The notes beneath the pieces are model-generated. The model saw only the letters and a list, made by a program, of their open reading frames with translations, was not told the DNA's origin and ran no database searches. From positions 18,602,111 through 18,666,110 of the forward strand of contig NC_023754.2 in the NCBI RefSeq assembly GCF_000499845.2: DNA of 64,000 bases. The letters run 5' to 3'. The DNA is from Phaseolus vulgaris. Lineage: Eukaryota > Streptophyta > Magnoliopsida > Fabales > Fabaceae. A program made the translations under genes and the position numbers. Position 1 is the stretch's first letter. Each line of letters starts with the position of its first letter. This document shows, one piece after another, positions 12,624 through 25,815 of the stretch.

Positions 12624-15589
12624 TAAAAAATCATCAAAGATGCATGTTGCAAGAGTCACTGAAAACTATACTCTAAATGCTTCTTTCTTTCTTCCTCACT
12701 CTCTTTCTGAATGTTACTTGACTTGTAGGCTGTGATCACAGCGGTTCAGAAGTCAAGATCTTGAAAGATATGATGACGATTGGGAGTGTACGAATTTACA
12801 TTCACTACCTGGTTTTTTCTTATGTGTTTTCACTCAACTTTTCTTTTTTTCTTTTATATCTCAGCTCTATAGCTTCATGCATGCTATTTTTTTTTTACTT
12901 TCCCTACTTAATTTCCTTTCTTTGTTTTTGATCTATTTATGTCAAAACAAATGGTTTGTACTTTTTAGTTCTTTCTTTCAACTTATTGCGTTTGTTGTTT
13001 GTTGGAGTTTTGGCTTTGTATTTTTCATCGCCTGAACTTTACCACTTCAAAAGCTTGCCTCGTTTTCTCTTGCTGTGAAAGAACTCAGTTGCAGAAACGA
13101 ATTTGCTAATTATCTGCACTAAATTCTAATAATTTGTATGCATCTTAGAGCCAGGTGGAAGTTCTTCAAGGAGAGTTTATTGCATGGTTTTAAATTGCCA
13201 TCAGGAGTAGAAGTTGCAATTTTTGAGATTTTAACAATTTTGTTTTTTTTTCTGATGCAGTTCTTGCCATATCAATGTTACCGATTCACTTCAATGCTTA
13301 TAATTTGTTGTCAGATGTGCTTTTTTTCCAGGAAGATGAAGGGTTTCTGCTATATGAACATCAGAATTTGCATATTGGCCTGGAGATCTAACAACTGATA
13401 CAATTTTTTTTTTTTTTGAGAAATTGTATGCTACCCTTGAAAATTTAAGGGATTTTGAATTGATATTGAGAATTTTTTATTTTTTTTATCTCTCCCTCTC
13501 TCCTTTGCTGCTGTGCCAGAACTTATTTAATTCTTCATTTGTATCAAAATCCTTCAAATCCTTCCATTTCTTTGAGTATTACGTTTTAAATTGTTATTTT
13601 ACTCACAATTTTGTAACTTCTCTTGATACTGTATAAAAAAAACTTGCAGACAAAATACCATCACAACATTCAAAATACTTGGGTGTTGTAGGCAAAATTA
13701 CAATTGCAGATAATACTCTAAAATCTTGAATATTATTATAGCAACCATTTTTATTTATTTTTCCTCATTCTATATTTCATTTCACAGTACTACTACATAG
13801 TAGTAGTAGTAATTAATAAAATATATATATTTATATTGGATGGCATTAATGGTTTCAGGCCTGGTTCACTGATCTAGAATTTGTAGGCTTTTCTTCAGAA
13901 GGACCTATTCTGCTACAAAGTTCGTAACGCATATTTTGAAGGCAGTTACTGTCTGAACCTTGACCTGTTGACTGATAAGTATTATACACAAAAAGATACG
14001 AGTTGTTCTGAACAGCAGAGAAGAAGGGCCTGAATTATTGCTTTTGAATTATATTTTATATATTTTTTCTGTGAAAAGGGTTATTGAAGAGTAATGAGTT
14101 AGTTCGATTTTTAATGGCGAGTTCTGAGGGTAGCAGTCTTTCTCTTTCTGGCCTAAAGCAAAACCCTAGTGTTTTTTTTTTTACCTTGGAACTAGAAAGC
14201 TATGTGTCTAGGGTTTCCATGAAATTCAACTGCAACTTCTGCACAAACTTTTGCATCAATTATAAATTACACTGTTGATGTTGACTTGTTTTGCAACTTG
14301 GTTCAGGTCCCCGGTCTCATCACTCTCTTTTCTACTACCATAATTAACATTTTCATAATCTTCATCATTAAATTTCCATTAAAAGTAAACTTCCAAGAAC
14401 AACAACCAGTCACCCTTCAATTTTCTACGTGGTTCCATGTAATTGGTGGCAACAAACTTGGCAGAAAAGTGCTGTCACTCTAACTTCAGATAATTTTTTA
14501 TTAGTGGGTTACTTAAGGAAAAATATATATTTCTCATTTGTAGGAGAAAAAAAGGAAAAAAATATTTTTATTTTCTGAAAGTTAACCTATTTTTGTAAGT
14601 GTTCAAAACTCTTTAAAAACAGTTGAATAATGGAATTCAACCGGAATGGAATTGCTCAGAACTTACAAATAATTTTAAATATCTCAATAAAACATTCTAC
14701 TAATTACTTGTTTAAAGCAAATAAGACTATTCCTCGTGAAAGTTACACATAAGAAACAACAAAGAGGAAACAAAAATTGTTCATGTATCATATATGATGC
14801 AAGAAGAAAAGAATTAAAGAGAAAAAAAAAATACAAACATCAATAGAGTATTTTACTGTGCAAGTATCTAAACATGAGAATTGTAATATGTAAGAATATA
14901 TTTTTTATTTTAAGATTTATAAAAAAAATTGATAATTGAGTTTTTTTTTTCCATATAATATATATATTCCCTGTTACTGCATGCAATGGAAATGATCTGG
15001 TTGGCCATTATGCGATTGGATGTAATAAAATATTGAAGTGTTGTTTGGAATTTGAGAGGTTTGATTGAACTTTAGGGTACAGGAAGTGTCTTGTTATATG
15101 GGGACAAAACAACAAAACTTTCATATAATAGATCTCCAAACTTTGATTGTTTCAATTGCGTGTGCCTTTTCCAATATTACATTTCTCTCTTCAAACTTCT
15201 TTATATATCACATCTTTTCTCTTAAACCATAACTTTTTCATGTAAAAAAATGGATTAGATTTAAGTTTACTTTGATACAATAAGATAGACTTTTCAATCT
15301 TGCGGTTACCCTAATTCTTTGTTTAAATTAGAGAATGGAAAATGGAAGAATGAAAAAGTAAAAATATAAAAAATGAAAAAGTGTTTGAATTACAATATAC
15401 GAAATAACATATGATTCATTATATTAAAAACATAATTAACATAAATATTAATATAATATTTATTATGTAACCGATTATATATATATATATTGTATTTTTA
15501 ATAATTATTTGTATACTTTTTAAATTATTTTTATCTATTTTTAAGTTTAACTTTTCATTGTAAAAAAACAAACATATTGTAAAAATGGA
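12624..15589. other. Region downstream of MIR390, possibly primary-transcript sequence
   Basis: This stretch is T-rich with many pyrimidine tracts, as in plant introns and UTRs. Open frames of 60-90 codons near 13138-13636 and 14084-14483 have no recognisable domain and low-complexity content. I do not call them genes. Part of the stretch may belong to the MIR390 primary transcript. Confidence 0.35.
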
Positions 15590-15922
15590 ATAAACAGAAA
15601 AATTATTAAATACAAACCAATTTTATATACTAAAAATAATTAGTTTTATAGTGACTAATTTAGAGACCATTTTATGGACTAAATAAATTTTTAATTTCTA
15701 AATTAGTTTCTATTATTATTAAATGGTTTTTAAATTGGTATCTAATTAACAATTAAGGTTTTTGTTACCAAATTTAGAATCTAAATAATTGATAGTTAAA
15801 ATATTGATAGCTAATTAGATTCTAATTTAAAAACTATTTTTTTTAATTTTTAAAATAATTTTTAATTTAGTTACTATTACAACTAATTATTTTGATATCT
15901 AATAATTAGTGAAATACTACAG
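15590..15922. repeat. Foldback MITE, copy A
   Basis: This palindromic AT-rich unit has arms rich in motifs such as GACTAATTTAGAGACCATTTTA and their inverse. It aligns along its length with copies at 26584-26930, 27096-27540 and 56328-56677. Ends are approximate. The better preserved copy B has ends like CTACTAGAAAATCAT with the inverse ATGATTTTCTTATAG. Confidence 0.6.
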
Positions 15923-16382
15923 ACAAAATTCTATCCCGATAATGAAAGTATTCTCCCTATGTTATATTATACTAGCAGAGATACTAACATTAATAATAAG
16001 ATATTTACAATTGGTTGAAACCTATATAATTATTTTAAAAAACTAAAATGTAACCAATATTTATCTCAAAGACTGACGACTGCAATCTAAGGTATTCAAA
16101 ATTATGTTAAACGAATTCAGAAAATTCAGTTTATGTATATTAAATATATCTTCAATTTTTAGCCACTATAATTTTACTCTAAAAAATAAATAAAAACAAT
16201 TATTTAGAGTTATATTTAATACAACTTAAAGAGAATGTCAAATGTTTTTCACCATAAGACTTCTCACCTAATATTTATTGTTATGGCTTGTATTGTCTCA
16301 TAATATTATTTTCATGAAACATGTGTAATAATATGTTATTAAAAATTTTAAAATGTAAAATATAAGGCTATAGGAAGAAAAT

Positions 16383-16559
16383 AGGGGTGTAGAAAAAAAA
16401 ATTATACATTCTAAAGTTATGCGAGTTATGCGGGCCAACCCGCCCCGGCCCGCACGGGCTACGGGTTATGCGGGGTGGGCCAGCGGAAGCAACCCGCCCC
16501 GTGTTTTTTTAGCGGACTGCGGACCGGCCCGCACAACCCGTCCTGCTTTGCCACCCCTA
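16383..16559. repeat. Small GC-rich element with GGGGTG...CACCCC ends
   Basis: A GC-rich island stands in AT-rich DNA. It opens AGGGGTG and closes CACCCCT. The inner arms contain inverted GCGGGCC/GGCCCGC and CGGGTT/AACCCG blocks. It resembles hAT-type miniature elements known in plants, but I see no clear 8-bp target duplication. The open frame across it is compositional and is not a gene. Confidence 0.45.
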
Positions 16560-19500
16560 ATATTATATTATTTATTCATCCATGAGCTGACAATCTTAAC
16601 ATGAAAAAGTGTGTTGAAGATCTCACGTATAATAAATATAAAAAATTTAATAATATATAAATAAATATAGACGTATTTCTATTAATTTAGTACAAATATA
16701 AATAATTTAATTAAAAAATAACCCAGAGTGAACAATTTGTTGACATTTGAAGTCGAGGTTGTTTTTCAGAACTTTGAAAGTGATTTCGCAAAAAATTGAT
16801 GAATTGATTGTGAGGTGTGTGTGATTTGGTAGTGTGCATCTAAGAAGATAGGTGAGAGTGTTGGAGATGAATTGGTTTGGAAAAAGATAGCATATAGGTG
16901 TGTCATTGAATTGAAGATGAAAGTGTCTTTTTGTAAGAACAACTAACTTATTAATTTGCATTGAAGAATGAGAGTGGGAGGGAGTGGCAGACCAAAATCA
17001 TTGTGCTTCCTCAAAATTACTTATTTTCCACCATCAATGCCTCAAACTTTTAACCCTAATTAATAATATCATTCACCTTCTATTTTATTTCATTCCAACA
17101 ATTCAAATTTCACTTCTATTTAACCTATCAAAACACACCATTTTAACTTTAATTACTTTCGACATCCACAAAGACCCATAGTTTAAGATTCTTTTTCAAC
17201 CTTTTACTTCAATCAAAAATAAGACTTATACTTTAATTAATATTTTATATTTTCAAGAGAAAACTACATATATTGTTTTATCTTATAATTCAATATTTTA
17301 AATTTTATATTATTATCTTAACCGAACTCTTGTAATATACAAATCTTAACTTTACGACATACCATACGTTAAATCATATAAATTATAATAAAAAATTCAA
17401 TATTTATTAATGGGTCTCAAAATTCAAGAAAAGTAAATAGTAATAGGAATAATATAATTTATTTACAGTTTGGAAAAACTAATAAATATAAGCTTACATA
17501 TATAAAGAAAAAACATATACAATTTACTTATTTCTTTTAGTAAAAAATTGTATTCAAAATGTTAAACAGTACTTATTATGCCATTTTTTAGATAAATATT
17601 TATTTTAGAATATTTATATGTAAATCTAAAATCTTATAAAATTAAATCAATTTACGCACTTAATTAATTTTTACAGACTTTTTCTTATTTAAGTTTTCCA
17701 AAAAGGGAGTACACAATAAATTGATTTAACTTATATTTTACGCAACATATATGTATATCTGAGATTAAAAGAAAATATTTATTTTGAAAACCAACAATAA
17801 AAATTGTTTTGTTTAATTTTTTTTATAAAAATAGATATCTACTTTCGAAAAATAAAAATAAATTTCTACTTTCGAAAAGTTAAATAACTTTTTGAGACAT
17901 ATTTAAGAAACATGTTTTTTTTCTTTTTAAAAAAAAGTATTTGAAATAAACACATGTGTCCTGTTCTATGAAATTATTATTGTGATAATAAGCTGGAAAA
18001 AGAAATCCACAGTTTTAACTTAATTTTATAAAATTAATTTATAAAATAAAATTTATATTAACGGTTAACTTGTGTATTAGATTATATATTTATGGGTGAT
18101 TTGATGGTAACTGATAGCGGACGACTGATAAATTCAATGAAACTCGTTATGATGTATTTTGAAAGATTTTGATCCCATATTAAAAAATAAACTTTAAACA
18201 TAACTTAATCTTATAAAATTAGTTTATAAAATAAGGTTTGTATCTATTTATATACTGTAAAATGTGTTAATCAACACAAGATTTTTTTTATTATTATAAA
18301 TTTTGTTTAACAAAACTAAATTCTATAGTATTTGTATGCAACACTTAAAAACCTATTTAACATATATGAAAATGCAACAGAAATATTTAATAAATAATTT
18401 ATTTTACATAGAAAAGACTTGTTAATGCACACTTATTTGATATTCTTGGTTATTCTTGATAAGAATGTATAGTCACATGTCAAAATCATTTTCCATATAT
18501 TATGATTACAGATGGAATATTGTGCACAAAAAAGTGAAATAAGGATAACATTTTTCATACGTGTGTTATAAATTTATTATGATTAGGAAAATGGGCTCCA
18601 CCGAGCTGGGTTTTAATTAATTCTGTACCCTCACACTTGGCGGCTAAAGTTGAGCTGCACCATATTCAATTCCTCTAATGCTTTCCTGAAAATTCATTCT
18701 TCTTGGGCCTACTCTTCATTGCAATTAATGGGCCCTACAACTGTCCTCCAATTTATATTTTGGGCCCTCATGTTTCTACCCTCTATTCTTCCTCTTACAT
18801 TTTATTCCCACAATATTTTCTTTTAATAAAATGCCAAGCATTATGAAATCAAGTTATCTTATATGAAATCAAGTTCTCATTTCTGGTTTTATCCATCATT
18901 TTTGGCATTTTTAAATATCATAAAAAATATAAATAATTCAAAATATGGGATAAGGCTAAGATTCATATAAGAGAAATGCAAACATTTAAAAAAAAAATCT
19001 AACTATCTCCACCAAAGGTTTGATAAGAAAAATAATGAAATTTGATTTTTATTATGAAAATATTTAACCAATGTACATTTCAAAATATCATTCAAGGTTT
19101 TTCCACCATGCACGGGTTCAACAATCAAAATAGGCTTGTTTGACTTTTAACAAATATTATTCTTTTTTTATTTAGGCATAATTTATTGATATTTAATCAT
19201 AATTTAGAAGTTTTCAAATTGATCAAAAACCAAAAAATCAACAAACTGAAAGATGGATAGATCTACATGAGGTACAATCTTCCATTGAGTGTAGCCTTGC
19301 ATACTCAGTGTAAGGACTTCAGTTTTAAAAGTATAAAGGATTTAGGATAAGCGAAGAATGGATATTTTATTATTTTATGTATTAAAATAAAATATTTCAT
19401 TCTTCATTCCTATAAGACATCATATTTTTAAAACTATTTTCTTTGAATTTTTTCTAAAATTTTGAGGAAGTGTTTCATATATTATGAAAAAAAATTAGGT

Positions 19501-19684
19501 TAGAGACTATGGATCAACTAAAAGTGTTGGAAATGAGAATATATTATTATAATTATTATTATCATTTATACACTTATTTTTTTATTTATAAAGGTATGCA
19601 AACAAAAAGATATTGGAATTATGTATAGGGTTGATACAAACCTCTAATGGTAATTAATATGGTTGTATTATTCTTTGTTGTAAT
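16560..19684. other. AT-rich intergenic DNA with degraded repeats
   Basis: No gene is supported. Two related blocks near 18016-18090 and 18194-18260 (TAACTTAATNTTATAAAATTA followed by GTTTATAAAATAAGG-type sequence) look like two decayed copies of one dispersed repeat. The reverse-strand open frame at 16707-16961 shows no domain. Confidence 0.4.
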
Positions 19685-19714
19685 TGACACTAGTACAAAA
19701 TATGAAAACAACGA

Positions 19715-19832
19715 CCCTTTATTTAGTGCGGCTTTGCGCTTAAACGCATTTGTAAAAAACGCGGTGACATTTTTGAAATTAAATTGATTTACAAATGCGG
19801 TCTTACCCTAGAACCGCATTTGTAAATCAATT
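19715..19832. repeat. CACTA left subterminal repeat array
   Basis: Several direct and inverted copies of a TTTACAAATGCGG-type motif are present, including an inverted pair around 19788-19829. In En/Spm such subterminal motifs bind the TNPA-like protein. That role is inferred here. Confidence 0.75.
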
Positions 19833-20516
19833 TTACCCTAAAAATTGAAGCGCGTCACTAGTTTTCACTTTCACTTTCGTCTTCTCCGCTCTTCGTTTCA
19901 ACGTTCTCAGTTTCAGTTCTCTCTACATTGTAAGTTTCAGTTCTCTCCGCTCTTCGTTTCACTCATTTGTTTTCGTTTTCGTTTTTGCATCATCATTATT
20001 CACTTCCTTGGCATTGTCATTTTCGTTTCCTAACTCGTTTGTGGCATATAGGTTACTGTTCTATTGGTGTTCGCTGGTTTTTCTACTCCGCCACCGCCAC
20101 AGCTTCCGCCACCGCCTTCGCCTTTGTCTTGTGCCTCTGCCATTCCGATCACCATCAACCTAAAGGTTGGTGTTGTATTTAATATTTTGAATTTTTATTT
20201 TTTTGTATTATAATATATATTTAATTAATAACTAATACAACTTGGAATTTATAATTAATAACTAATAATTTATATATTTGTGTGTATTTTGAATTTTTGT
20301 ATTATATAATTTCTATTTTCTTAAATTTATATTATATATTTAGTTAGTTGTTAATTACATTTTAATAAAAGTTTTATGTTATGTTAGTTATTGTTACTTT
20401 AAGAATAGAAATATTGTGTTTGGATTGAGTTCGGGGGTGTTCGACCCTCGACAAATGTGTGAGATTGAATAGAATACTAATTATTAGAAAATCCTAACTA
20501 TATTCCAGAATATATA

Positions 20517-22890
20517 ATGGATCGAAGTTGGATTAATGCTGTTCGTATAAGTGATGAGTACGAAAGGGGAGTAGAGGAATTTATACAATTTGCGCAGCGT
20601 AACGCGATTATTAGTGGTCATGATGGAGCAAAGATCAGGTGTCCGTGCGTTAACTGTTTGAATGGAAGGATACTGGATGTGAATATCATGAGGGAACACC
20701 TGCTATGTGATGGGTTTCTTCGATCTTATACAACTTGGACATGGCATGGCGAATTATTAAATTTACCACGTGTTTCCGTAACTGAAGAATATGTGGGTTC
20801 TACCATGGATGAAGCAGTACACGATGATGGAGATGATGATCGATTGGAGGACATGATTCGTGATGTGGGAGCTGGGTGTTTTGCAAAAGCGCATGAATAT
20901 GAAAGTATGTCAAAAGATGCAGAGACTCCTTTGTATCCTGGATCAACTAACTTCACACGGTTGACGACGGTGTTAAGATTGATGAATTTGAAGGCAATAA
21001 ACGGATGGACTGATAAAAGCTTCACGGAATTGCTCCAGCTGTTGAAGGATATGCTTCCAGAGGGAAATAGTCTACCTAATCGTAATTACGAGGCCAAAAA
21101 GATTCTTTGTCCAATGGGTATGGAGTATAAAAAGATACATGCATGTCCTAATGATTGTATATTATACCGGAAAGATTTTGAATTGTTGAAAAGTTGTCCG
21201 AGGTGTGGGTTATCACATTATAAGTTGAAACAAAAAGATGATGATTCTATTGATGACATGGAAAAGCATGGACCCCCAATGAAGGTTATGTGGTATCTTC
21301 CCATCATTCCAAGGATGAAGCGTTTGTTTGCAAACCCAGACGATGCTAAGAATCTTAGATGGCATGCAGATGAGAGGAAATGCGATGGCATGTACCGACA
21401 TCCAGCTGATTCTATTCAATGGAAGAAATTTGATGATGACTTTCCATAATTTGGTAAAGAATCAAGAAATATCCGACTTGGTTTAGCCACAGACGGAATG
21501 AATCCGTTTGGTAATATGAGTACAAATCACAGTTCATGGCCTGTATTACTAGTTATTTACAACTTACCTCCTGGATTGTGCATGAAGCGAAAATACATGA
21601 TGTTGTCTATGATGATATCCGGTCCGAAACAACCAGGGAATGATATTGATGTTTATCTAAGTCCCTTAATTGAAGATTTGAAGTTAATGTGGGACCAAGG
21701 TGTCGAAGTATTTGACGGATTTGCTAATGAAACTTTCAAGCTTCATGCCATGTTATTTTGCACCATCAATGACTTTCTGACATATGGTAACTTATCAGGT
21801 TATAGTGTTAAGGGTCACAAAGCGTGTCCAATATGCGAAGAAGACACTGCTTCTCAACAATTGAAACATGGAAGGAAAACAGTATATCTTCGGCATCAGA
21901 GGTTTCTTAGAAGTCATCATCCTTACCGGAGGTTGAAAAAAGCCTTTAATGGACACCAAGAGGGTAGTGGTCCACCAACTCCATTAACCGGTGTTGAGGT
22001 TTACGAAAAGGTAAATAACATAGACCACACCTTCGGTAAGTCCAAAAAAAAGTCATCTGTGACAAATATTTGGAAGAAGAAATCAATCTTCTTTGATCTT
22101 CCGTACTGGTCGAGGTTAGAAGTCAGACATTGTATAGATGTAATGCATGTTGAGAAGAATGTGTGTGATAGCTTAATTGGTACACTTCTTAACATTAACG
22201 GGAAGACGAAGGATGGTCTAAATGCTCGTTTAGATTTGATTGAGATGAACATACGCGACGAGTTGGCACCCATAGAAATGGGTAAGCGTACATATTTGCC
22301 CCCAGCTTGTTACACAATGTCAAAAGATGAAAAAAATTAGTTTTTGTCAATGTCTAAAGGGTGTGAAAGTGCCACAAGGACATTCCTCAAATGTGAAGAG
22401 CCTAGTGTCAATGCAAGATTTGAAGTTAATTGGGTTGAAGTCTCATAATTGTCACATCTTGATGCAACAGTTGTTGCCGGTAGCTATCCGTGGGATCTTA
22501 CCAAAAAATGTTAGACATACCATAACCCGTTTGTGCTCATTCTTCTCTTCCATCTGTTGTAAAGTCATTGATCCCTCAAAACTAGATGAACTTCAAAATG
22601 AAATTGTTGCTATCTTGTGTGAATTGGAGATGTTTTTTCCTCCGTCTTTTTTTGACATCATGGTTCATCTAGTGGTGCATATGGTAAGAGAGGTTAGATT
22701 GTGTGGACCAGTGTACTTAAGATGGATGTATCCTGTTGAGCGGTATATGAAAATTTTGAAAGGTTATGTGAAAAATCATTATCGTCCAGAGGCTTCAATG
22801 ATTGAAAGGTACATAGCCGAAGAAAGTATTGAATTTTGTTCAAAGTACATGACAAAAGCAAATCCAATAGGTGTTCCAGCTAATTCATGA
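20517..22890 (+). pseudogene. TNP2-type CACTA transposase, N-terminal and catalytic part, broken
   Basis: The frame opens with a transposase-associated domain (PF13963-like; starts MDRSWI, with CPCVNC and an HLLCDGF block). The TNP2/Transposase_21 region follows (PF02992-like), with CPNDC, CPRCG, LGLATDGMNPFG and HWRL-equivalent blocks and CIDVMHVEKNV. A DUF4218-like region comes next (FFPPSFFDIMVHL, MYPVERYMK). It would catalyse cut-and-paste movement in the nucleus. Lesions: an in-frame TAA at 21447-21449, with homologous sequence continuing in the same frame; a one-base shift in the A-run at about 22328-22335 that moves the frame at SKDEK; and TGA at 22888-22890. The domain names are from recall of family motifs. 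Confidence 0.88.
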
Positions 22891-24132
22891 CACCACAGGC
22901 GTTCTACAACTAAATGTTTACGTGGTGTGAATATTGTAAGCAAATCTTGATCAGAAGTCTTGCAAGCACATTTGTACATATTGAATAACACAGATGAAGT
23001 TGTACCTTACATAGAAGCTCATAAAGCCATTGTGAAGGCAAACAACCCAAGACAAGCAGAGAAATGGGTCTTGATGGAACATAATAGAACTTTCATGCCT
23101 TGGTTTAAAGATGAGGTGTTCAAGGATTCAACGGCATTAGAGACCTTGACTTGGTTGGCTGCTGGATTGAAGTTTGATGTCATCCCATGTACAACGTACG
23201 AAGTGAATAATTGTATATTTTACACGAAGTCCATGGATGAAAAGAGTACAATTCAAAATTCTGGTGTTACTCTTGAAGCCGAGTCAATGCAGTTTTCGAC
23301 TTCGAAAGATACAAATCCAGTACTTGGATCAATGGCATACTATGAGTTTATAGAAGAGATATGGGAGATTGACTACACTAAGTTTTCCGTTCCAGTTTTC
23401 AAGTGTAAATGGGTTGACAATAAAAGTGGGGTTAAAATTGATGAATCAGGATTCACACTAGTGGACTTTCGAAAGATAGGGTATCGAGATGAGCCATTTA
23501 TAATGGTTCAACAAGCATCTCACGATATCTTGGTTGAAGCAATTGGACGACCTGAACACTCTGGTCGTGTTCGTGCCGCTGGACAAGGGGTCGGAATTAA
23601 ACTTTATTTTGGAGTTTCAGAACGACAGCCATCCTCCTCCTCCAAGAAGGAAACTCAAATGAAGAGTAAGTTACGTGAAGAAATAATGGAGGAGATGAGA
23701 AAGGAGACTGATTTGATGTGGCTGGAGATGAAAAAGGAGAATGATCGAATGCGACAAGAGTTTCTATCGCAACAAGTTTGTGCTGAGCCGATTGAACCCC
23801 TTGTTAGTCCCACTCCCAAGAGCATAAAGGGGAGTTGTGCGGCTCCTCCAACATCAGGGGATGATATCAATGGGCAGACAGAGGATTGTGAGCTACTGGT
23901 AGTGGGCGGCAAACTTCCTCGGGTGGTGGCACTTGGAAAAGAGTATAAAAACGCCACCACCTTACATAACGTTCCTCTCTCCCCTGATGTGGCGAAGGTA
24001 ACAGTTGAAAAAGTACGATTTCCCGATGCTCGTGTTCCACTACCTTCAGATGAGGTAACCACTGTGGCCGATGCATTTCAGACATTCGTTGCCTGGCCCA
24101 GAGAGCTCATTCGATCTATGCCCGAACCTCAT
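22891..24132 (+). pseudogene. CACTA transposase C-terminal part (DUF4216-like and coiled-coil)
   Basis: This is the same frame as the preceding block, reopened after TGA at 22888-22890 and a second TGA at 22948-22950. It contains HLYILNNTDEVVPYI, then a DUF4216-like region (CIFYTKSMD ... VPVFKCKWVD ... GFTLVDFRKIGY). A charged coiled-coil of about 40 residues follows (near 23659-23780, with repeats of the type EEMRKE). The rest is a low-complexity linker ending RSMPEPH at a GT splice donor (24133). The layout matches plant TNP2 transposases, in which this tail leads into a C-terminal peptidase exon set. Confidence 0.85.
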
Positions 24133-24216
24133 GTAATAATTTCGTTTCATTATATTATTTTTTATTTATATTTATATATTACATATAATTTAATACAAAT
24201 GTTGTTTATCTTGTAG

Positions 24217-25372
24217 AAACCTTTTCAGCCACCAAGTCCGGAAAAGAAGCGTGAGGTTCCAGTTGACGATCCTATAGCTTCCCTACGTCTTATTGCTAGT
24301 CAGATTGCCAATGATCCTTTTCCAGTTCCGTGGGATAATACATTTTTTCAAATAAACACTGAACTGCCACTGATGATTTACAACACAGATTTATCAGAAT
24401 TTATATATGGGAAATAGGAGCTCAATATAAGTATAATTCAATTTTTTATGATGTAAGTATCTTTACCTATTATTCAATTTACTTTATGTTAAATTATTAT
24501 TGATTATGCTTTAACTAAAAACTTGTAGGTTTTTGCATAGAGTCTGTATCGCTGTGGGGAAGGAAAATATATATGGATTCTTAGATCCTGCATATACTAA
24601 TCCCGTTGGACCAAACTCAACTGAGACTCAAGCATACATCACTAACATCCTAGAAAAAGAGGGAAAACAAATTTATTTATGCCCTTATATTAATGAGTAA
24701 GTTTAATTATATGTCATCAATTATTATTATTTCATGTTTTAAATATTTACTAACTCTTTTCATTGATCATATAGGCATCATTGGCAGTTACTTGTCATAT
24801 CAATGGTTGATAAGACTGCTGTGTGGTTCTGTTCCCTACACAAGAAGATGCCCACAAAATTTAAGGATATCATTGATACGTAAGTATAGTATAAACTTAA
24901 CTTTGTATGTTATTAATTAACCATCTGCTAACGAGGTTTTTTGTATTAACCAGTTCATGGCGTGGATATAACATCCTAAAAGGTCGATCTAGTTCAAATA
25001 ATTTGAACTACATAAGAGTAAATGTTTGTAATTTTTTTCTTTCTCTATTATCATTGTTTATCAATATACTAACATATTACTTTTTATTGAATTATAGTGT
25101 AATAAACAACCAGGAAGCTATGAGTGTGGCTATTACATTATGCAATGGATGATTACCATTATAAGACTAGGTGTTAAAACTGGTTGGAAAGAGGTACTAT
25201 ATATGTTAAATCATTTTTATAATTCTTGAACATATATATATCTAAAAACTAATTTATGTCAACTTTGCAATGCAGTTATTCACAGAAGAAACACCAATGA
25301 ATGAGGAAGGCATTTCATATGTTAGAGATTCTTGGTCCACATATTTCATTAATTTTTATAACTCTAGCATAG
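24217..25372 (+). pseudogene. Ulp1-like (C48) cysteine peptidase exons of the CACTA element
   Basis: Exons inferred from GT-AG sites with consistent phase: 24217-24452, 24529-24696, 24775-24879, 24954-25017, 25098-25193 and 25276-25372. They read as a continuous C-terminal extension of the transposase. The C48 landmarks are His in HHWQLLVI (about 24776) and the catalytic Cys in SYECGYYIM (about 25119-25145). The acidic residue that normally follows the His is not seen in the expected place (the segment reads VWFCSLHKK). An in-frame TAG at 24415-24417 interrupts the first of these exons. Ulp1/SENP enzymes process SUMO. The role of such domains in plant transposons is not settled, so I assign none. 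Confidence 0.8.
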
Positions 25373-25539
25373 GTAAACAATAGTGGTTTTATTATACGTA
25401 ATTTGATCACTTGTAAATGTACATTTTGATGATTTCAATTGATTACTATATTTCTGTATTTGTCTGGCTGGGTTTGATCATTATGCAGGTTATTAAAATA
25501 TATGATTTCTGCACAAAACAAAGTGAACTTTTAAAAAAA

Positions 25540-25815
25540 AATCACTATTTACAAATGCGGTCATTTACCAAGACCGCATTTGTAAATAGTGATTTATGAA
25601 TGCGGTTTTTACCAAGACCGCATTCATAAATCCTAAACCCCAAACCCACTCCCTAATTCAGAACAATATACAAATGCGGTTATTTTAGGTAACCGCATTT
25701 GTAAATGTTATTTATGAATGCGGTCTTATGACCGCATTTGTAAATGCCAGATTTACGAATGCGTGCTGATCAAATGCGGTTCTATGACCGCATTTGTAAA
25801 TTTAAAATAGCCGCA
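25540..25815. repeat. CACTA right subterminal repeat array
   Basis: About ten alternating direct and inverted copies of ACAAATGCGGT / ACCGCATTTGT are present (and a variant, GAATGCGGT). They form several potential hairpins, for example 25547-25590, 25670-25710 and 25720-25800. The composition and motif match the left array. Confidence 0.85.

Noticed and set aside
13138..14483. Several 60-86 codon plus-strand frames downstream of MIR390
   Set aside because: They are Phe/Leu/Ser-rich translations of T-rich DNA with no recognisable domain or consistent coding signal.
19845..20182. Open frames upstream of the CACTA transposase
   Set aside because: They lie in the T/C-rich leader inside the element and have low-complexity content. 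They are more likely the 5' untranslated leader.
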